Part shown: piece after piece, positions 60,338-64,000 of the stretch
How positions within the stretch are numbered: position 1 is the first letter of the stretch
Layout: every line of letters starts with the position of its first letter
NCBI GenBank assembly: GCA_964561215.1
Contig: CAZLOS010000011.1
Location: 1 to 64,000 of the forward strand
Length of the DNA stretch: 64,000 nucleotides
Origin: JAJFUV01 sp964561215
GTDB lineage: Bacteria; Acidobacteriota; Terriglobia; Bryobacterales; Bryobacteraceae
Direction of reading: 5' to 3'
Translations under genes and position numbers: made by a program
The notes under the pieces: generated by a model
The model's input: only the letters and a program-made list of their open reading frames with translations
Databases searched by the model: none
Told to the model about the DNA's origin: nothing

Positions 60338-60850
60338 ATGAGCCGCGAACCTGCTAAACAAGATGCAATTCGGATCTTCATCACCGGAGGGACCTTCGAC
60401 AAGGAATACGACGAGCTGACCGGGAGGCTCTACTTCAAGGACTCGCATCTCGGAGAGATGCTGCGTTTGGGTCGCGCGAACCTGCCGCTGGAGGTCCGCA
60501 CGCTGATGATGATCGACAGCCTGGACATGACCGCCGGCGACCGCGCGCTGATCGTCGAGCAGGTGCGCGGCGCCGCCGAGAGCCGCATTGTGATCACGCA
60601 CGGTACCGACACGATGGTGGAAACCGCCGGCGTCCTTGCGGCGAACATACACGGCAAGACTGTGGTGCTGACAGGGGCCATGATCCCGTACAAGTTCGGC
60701 AGCTCGGACGGGTTGTTCAACCTGGGCAGCGCGCTGGCCTTCGCGCAGACCCTCTCGCCGGGCGTCTACATCGCCATGAACGGCCGTTGCTTCCCTGCCG
60801 GCCACGTCCGCAAGAACCGCCAAACCGGGATGTTCGAAGACGTTCCGTAA
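60338..60850 (+). CDS. One-domain asparaginase-like protein
   Basis: 170 residues matching only the N-terminal domain of type I/II L-asparaginases (about 330 residues): IFITGGTFDKEYDE carries the first catalytic threonine, and VITHGTDTMVETA the second Thr-Asp pair (HGTDTM). The C-terminal domain is absent, yet the frame ends cleanly and is in a set of short asparaginase-domain proteins known in other bacteria. It may act as a dimer or on another amide. Separated from archease by 6 bases. Confidence 0.8.
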   Translation: MSREPAKQDAIRIFITGGTFDKEYDELTGRLYFKDSHLGEMLRLGRANLPLEVRTLMMIDSLDMTAGDRALIVEQVRGAAESRIVITHGTDTMVETAGVLAANIHGKTVVLTGAMIPYKFGSSDGLFNLGSALAFAQTLSPGVYIAMNGRCFPAGHVRKNRQTGMFEDVP

Positions 60851-60934
60851 CGGGATATATCCCGAGCGCCATAGTCGCGCGGCTTCAGAGCGAGACTGGC
60901 GATTGACACTCGGACAGAACTGTACGAGACTGGA

Positions 60935-61150
60935 GTGGTGAAGGGCGCGGAATTCGAGCGGCGAGTCAGGAGGTTGGCGAGCAGGCGCAAGGTCGCCTGT
61001 CAATTTGTGGCGAGCAGGGGAAAAGGAAGCCACGGCCGCCTCTACTTTGGCGATGAATTCACTACGCTCAAGGATCGGAAGAAAGAGATTGGCCGCGACC
61101 TGCTGGCCAAGATGTGCGGGGACCTGAAGATCCACCCGCATGAGCTATAG
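60935..61150 (+). CDS. hicA: HicA-type mRNA interferase toxin
   Basis: 71 residues. The double-stranded-RNA-binding-like HicA fold with the catalytic histidine in RGKGSHGRLYFGDE, and the KEIGRDLLAKMCGDLKI end (lysine/leucine helix) typical of the family. Cleaves mRNA unless bound by HicB, encoded 11 bases downstream. Start GTG at 60935, possibly the next GTG. The second G of the usual GSHxxY is changed to GSHGRLY, which is still within family variation. Confidence 0.85.
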   Translation: MVKGAEFERRVRRLASRRKVACQFVASRGKGSHGRLYFGDEFTTLKDRKKEIGRDLLAKMCGDLKIHPHEL

Positions 61151-61161
61151 GAGGGGAACGC

Positions 61162-61596
61162 ATGTTTCTGTTCAGTTATCCCGCGAAATTTACCTCCGGC
61201 AGCGACGGCCGCGTAATGGTCGAGTTTATCGATCTCGTCCATGTCGCCACCGACGGCAAAGATGAGCGCGAGGCGATGGAAGAAGCGATGGATGCGCTGG
61301 GGTCCGACCTCTCGATCCGCTTGTCGCGCCGGGAGGAGATTCCGGCGCCGTCATCCGTGCAGCGCGGTCAACGCCTGGTGCCCGTACCGCTCTGGCTGGC
61401 GCCGAAGCTGGCGCTTTACCTGGCGATGCGCGACCAGCGAGTCAACAACTCCGATCTGGCCCGCCGCCTTGGACTTTCCGAAGGGGTGGTGCGCCGAATG
61501 CTTGATCCCGAGCATGCTACAAGGGCAGAGAAGATCCAGGCCGCGCTCGCGGTTCTTGGCAAGCAGATGACCGTTGAAGTCCGCGACGCAGCTTGA
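61162..61596 (+). CDS. hicB: HicB-type antitoxin
   Basis: 144 residues: a partial RNase H-like fold (FSYPAKFTSGSDGRVMVEFI, DEREAMEEAMDALGSDLSI) that covers HicA, and a C-terminal HTH (VNNSDLARRLGLSEGVVRRM) that would bind the operator for autorepression. GAGG precedes the start. The toxin-first order and HTH antitoxin fit the common HicAB arrangement. Confidence 0.88.
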   Translation: MFLFSYPAKFTSGSDGRVMVEFIDLVHVATDGKDEREAMEEAMDALGSDLSIRLSRREEIPAPSSVQRGQRLVPVPLWLAPKLALYLAMRDQRVNNSDLARRLGLSEGVVRRMLDPEHATRAEKIQAALAVLGKQMTVEVRDAA

Positions 61597-61625
61597 AGAG
61601 GAGGCAGCCTGCCGCCGCGCCCATC

Positions 61626-62795
61626 TTACGACGACTTGACCGCGGCGCCGCGGCGGTAGGCCAGGTTGCCCAGGTGCGCGGCGCGGGCGGCGGCTACCGC
61701 CGGCTCCACGGGACAGTTCGGGTCCTTGCGGGCGCGGATGGACTCCAGCCAGTTGGCGACGTGCGCCACGGTGCCGTCACCCTTTGACGGCAGTTGAATC
61801 AACGGCTCGGGGTAGGTGGTCCTTTCCGAAGGCACGACGCCTTCCGGATACACTTCCAGGCCGTCGCGCGTCACGTGCATCAGCGCTTTGCTGCCCCGGA
61901 AAATGATGGTTCCGCCGTGCAACGATCCGTTCAATGTACCTGTGTAAGTGACGCCGAATCCCGGGTAGTCGTAAGCGGCGGTGATGGTGTCGGGACAGTC
62001 GCCGTAGGTCAGGAAATAGCGGCCACCGACGGCCTGGACCGACTTGGGCGTGTCCGAGGCCATGTACCACTGGATGACGTCGCCGTAATGCGAGTACAAG
62101 TCGGTCAGGTGCCCGCCGCCGTAGTCGAAGAACATGCGCCAGCGCAGGAAGCGGACCGCCTCGAAGGGCCTTTCGGGCGCGTTACCCTGAAATGCTTTCC
62201 AGTCGAGCTTAGTGAGGTCGGCGACGGCAGGCAAGTTCATCCGCGCCATGTAATTCTGATACCAGCTCGCGAGCACCAGCGAGACCTTGCCCAAAGTCCC
62301 CTTGGCGACGATTTCGCGCCCCGTGATGAAGTGTTCCCAGGAGCGCTGCTGGTAGCCGATCTGGACGACGCGCCGCGATGCGCGCACCGCCTTGATCAGG
62401 TCCTCGCCCTCCGGGATGTTGTGGGTGACGGGCTTTTCGACGTACACGTCCTTGGCGGCGCGGACCGCGTCGATCGTCATGGGCGTGTGCCAGTGGTCGG
62501 GCGAGCCCACGATCACCGCGTCCACGTCCCGGCGTTCGAGCACCTTCCGGTAATCGACGTACAGTTGCGCCGCGGGATTGAGTTCCTTCCGTGCCTGTTC
62601 GCGGCGCGGTTCGTAAACATCGCAAATCGCCACCAGATCCACCTGGCCGGTTTTGAGCGCCAGGCTCGTGACGTAGCGCCCGCGGCCACCAGATCCAAGG
62701 AGCGCGACGCGGATGCGATCGTTCGCCCCCCAGACCGTGCTGCTTGCGGCGGCCGTCGCCGCCGCCTGTAGAAATCGCCTCCGGTTGTCGGGCAT
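61626..62795 (-). CDS. Tat-exported Gfo/Idh/MocA family oxidoreductase
   Basis: 389 residues. Leader NRRRFLQAAATAAASSTVWG with a run of arginines, then Rossmann motif ALLGSGGRGRYV, CDVYEPRREQARKEL, VGSPDHWHTPMTIDAVRA, VEKPVTHNIPEG (EKP) and YSHYGDVIQWYM. Same family as the protein at 4366 but distant from it. Unlike that gene it is preceded by GGGGAGG at a normal distance. Divergent from the DUF1080 gene, 70 bases between starts; such pairs are common in acidobacterial 3-keto-sugar use. Confidence 0.88.
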   Translation of the reverse strand: MPDNRRRFLQAAATAAASSTVWGANDRIRVALLGSGGRGRYVTSLALKTGQVDLVAICDVYEPRREQARKELNPAAQLYVDYRKVLERRDVDAVIVGSPDHWHTPMTIDAVRAAKDVYVEKPVTHNIPEGEDLIKAVRASRRVVQIGYQQRSWEHFITGREIVAKGTLGKVSLVLASWYQNYMARMNLPAVADLTKLDWKAFQGNAPERPFEAVRFLRWRMFFDYGGGHLTDLYSHYGDVIQWYMASDTPKSVQAVGGRYFLTYGDCPDTITAAYDYPGFGVTYTGTLNGSLHGGTIIFRGSKALMHVTRDGLEVYPEGVVPSERTTYPEPLIQLPSKGDGTVAHVANWLESIRARKDPNCPVEPAVAAARAAHLGNLAYRRGAAVKSS

Positions 62796-62865
62796 CGTTC
62801 AAGAGCCTCCCCGACATGGTATCTTACACGAAAAGGGCTCTCGCCCGGCCGGAAAGGTACCCAAT

Positions 62866-63732
62866 ATGAAGCCAATCAGGATTCTGCTTGTAGCCGTCAT
62901 CGCGTTCGCCGCAACCCTTTCTCTGGTTATGGTCAAGGCGCAGCAGAAGAAGTTGCCCGAAGCCGATTGCGGCCGCACGGCGGGGTTGGGCTACGACGAC
63001 ACACCCGTGCTGCCGGACCAGCCATGGCGCGTGCACGATATCAAACGTCCGCAGCCGCGCACGATCACGCCCGGCACCGAAAGCAGCCAGCAGCGCGCGG
63101 GCAAGGCCCCCAGCGACGCCGTCGTGCTCTTCGACGGGAAGGACCTGTCTCAATGGACCAACCGGCCCAAGAAGAAGGATCTGGGCAACATCACCTGGAA
63201 AGTGGAAAGCGGCTACATGGAAGCGGTCCCGTATGCCGGCGACCTGGTCTCGAAGGAGAAATTCGGCGACGCGCAATACCACATCGAGTGGGCGGCACCC
63301 GCCAAGCCCTGCGGCACCAGCCAGTGGAGGGGCAACAGCGGCGTGCTGATCATGAGCAACTATGAGATCCAGGTTCTCGATAACGACCACAATCCGACCT
63401 ACGCCGATGGCATGGCCGGATCCATTTACGGACAGTGGCCACCCCTGGTGAACCCGGCCCGTACGCGCGGCGAATGGCAGATGTACGATATCGCCTTCGA
63501 GGCGCCCGCCTTCGAAGGGGAGAAACTCGCTAAGCCGGCTTACGTTACGGTCTTCCTCAACGGCGTGCTCGTCCAGCACCACCAGAAGATCATTGGGAGG
63601 ATGACACACCGGCAAGTGGCCCAGTATCGCCCGCACGGCGCCACGGAACCCCTTTCGCTCCAGGACCACGAGGTCCCGGTGCGGTACCGGAATATCTGGG
63701 TGCGTCCGCTCAGGGGCTACGACCAGCCGTAA
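62866..63732 (+). CDS. Exported DUF1080 (3-keto-disaccharide hydrolase-type) protein
   Basis: 288 residues with a signal peptide or membrane anchor (ILLVAVIAFAATLSLVMVKA). The DUF1080 concanavalin-like core covers about 85-285: VVLFDGKDLSQWTN, then KFGDAQYHIEWAAP, RGNSGVLIMSNYEIQVLDN and IWVRPL. The family includes 3-keto-glucoside hydrolases and lectin-like domains. The open frame runs upstream to 62713 but the ATG at 62866 begins the leader. Its neighbour, a Gfo/Idh/MocA oxidoreductase, could make the 3-keto substrate. Confidence 0.83.
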   Translation: MKPIRILLVAVIAFAATLSLVMVKAQQKKLPEADCGRTAGLGYDDTPVLPDQPWRVHDIKRPQPRTITPGTESSQQRAGKAPSDAVVLFDGKDLSQWTNRPKKKDLGNITWKVESGYMEAVPYAGDLVSKEKFGDAQYHIEWAAPAKPCGTSQWRGNSGVLIMSNYEIQVLDNDHNPTYADGMAGSIYGQWPPLVNPARTRGEWQMYDIAFEAPAFEGEKLAKPAYVTVFLNGVLVQHHQKIIGRMTHRQVAQYRPHGATEPLSLQDHEVPVRYRNIWVRPLRGYDQP

Positions 63733-63876
63733 TCTCCAACGTTCCCATGCAGTTGCGGCTATCCCGTGCGAGCCTGTCCGTAGGGCGGGAACTTTCCTGC
63801 TATAGCCGGCGTCCAACGTTGTGCAGGGCGGTTGGATATCTGGTAGGTTGAAGGGGGATACCCCAAAGGCACTGCC

Positions 63877-64000
63877 GTGGCGGAGCCAATCGTCGATATC
63901 GAATTAGAACATGCCCCGGAGGAGTCCGGAGTTCCTCCGGAGGAGTGTGAAGCCTATCTGGAAGACGACCGGCATCTGGTGGAGCGTCTCCAGTCCGGAG
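63877..64000 (+). CDS. Start of a probable ECF sigma factor (partial)
   Basis: A frame open from GTG 63877 to the window end (41 codons): acidic N-terminus EPIVDIELEHAPEES, then EAYLEDDRHLVERLQSG, which is like the beginning of region 2 in ECF sigma factors (DxxLVxRLQxGD). The rest is outside the window. An 8-base inverted repeat CCGGAGGA/TCCTCCGG (63916-63940) lies within the coding start. Bases 63733-63876 show no other gene. The call rests on a very short segment. Confidence 0.45.
   Translation, partial: MAEPIVDIELEHAPEESGVPPEECEAYLEDDRHLVERLQSG

Overview
The window looks like a chromosomal segment of a high-GC Gram-negative bacterium, most likely an acidobacterium of the Solibacter/Bryobacter type. 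That is an inference from gene content: many Tat-exported Gfo/Idh/MocA oxidoreductases and sugar-isomerase-like proteins, a DUF1080 protein, a PcRGLX/YetA-like protein, LpxI-type lipid A synthesis and a long sigma-54 protein with an acidic linker. No rRNA, CRISPR array, insertion sequence, prophage or conjugation gene is visible. Two tRNAs are present.

Replication and segregation genes mark this as an origin-proximal region. At the left end mnmG-rsmG-parA-parB (110-4166) carries two near-perfect parS sites at the rsmG/parA junction. About 20 kb away gyrB, dnaN and dnaA (21639-26785, minus strand) lie without recF. The most likely oriC is the AT-rich non-coding stretch upstream of dnaA (26786-27060), with DnaA-box-like sites and a TAC/GTA palindrome. 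By eye the plus strand is C-rich to the left of dnaA and G-rich to the right, which agrees with an origin there.

Between these landmarks (4366-21626) is a long one-directional stretch. It holds an exported oxidoreductase, a relic of a sialidase-type protein, a 0.5 kb non-coding region that looks like a structured RNA gene with its own promoter, and a GHL6-like hydrolase. Next comes a surface-glycan cluster: a Wzt-like ATPase with a C-terminal glycan-binding domain, a methyltransferase with a coiled-coil tail, and a GT2-GT4 fusion. After it come an exported ankyrin protein, a LuxR-type two-component pair, two exported TIM-barrel proteins, SppA and a GT4 enzyme.

The region 27.1-42.2 kb is mixed: flavin reductase, CadC-like membrane regulator, PHP protein, M55 aminopeptidase with alpha/beta hydrolase and YetA-like protein, a second LuxR-type two-component pair, amidohydrolase, orphan EtfB-like protein, DinB protein, GH51 arabinofuranosidase and M20 peptidase. 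From 42.2 to 46.6 kb lies a lipid A block, fabZ-lpxA-lpxI-Gfo/Idh, followed by a TonB-like protein. Then follow a FliA/WhiG-type sigma factor, four GT2 glycosyltransferases, an MscL channel with a C-terminal zinc ribbon, thiSGHE, the conserved rpoN-hpf-rapZ block, an MFS transporter, archease with a one-domain asparaginase-like protein, a HicAB toxin-antitoxin pair, a second oxidoreductase/DUF1080 pair, and the start of a probable ECF sigma factor cut by the window end.

A recurring signal is a TANNNT hexamer 6-8 bases upstream of the start codon, with no Shine-Dalgarno sequence, at the head of many transcription units. This suggests that leaderless transcripts are common in this organism. Most genes inside operons instead overlap by 4-8 bases or have a clear GGAGG.
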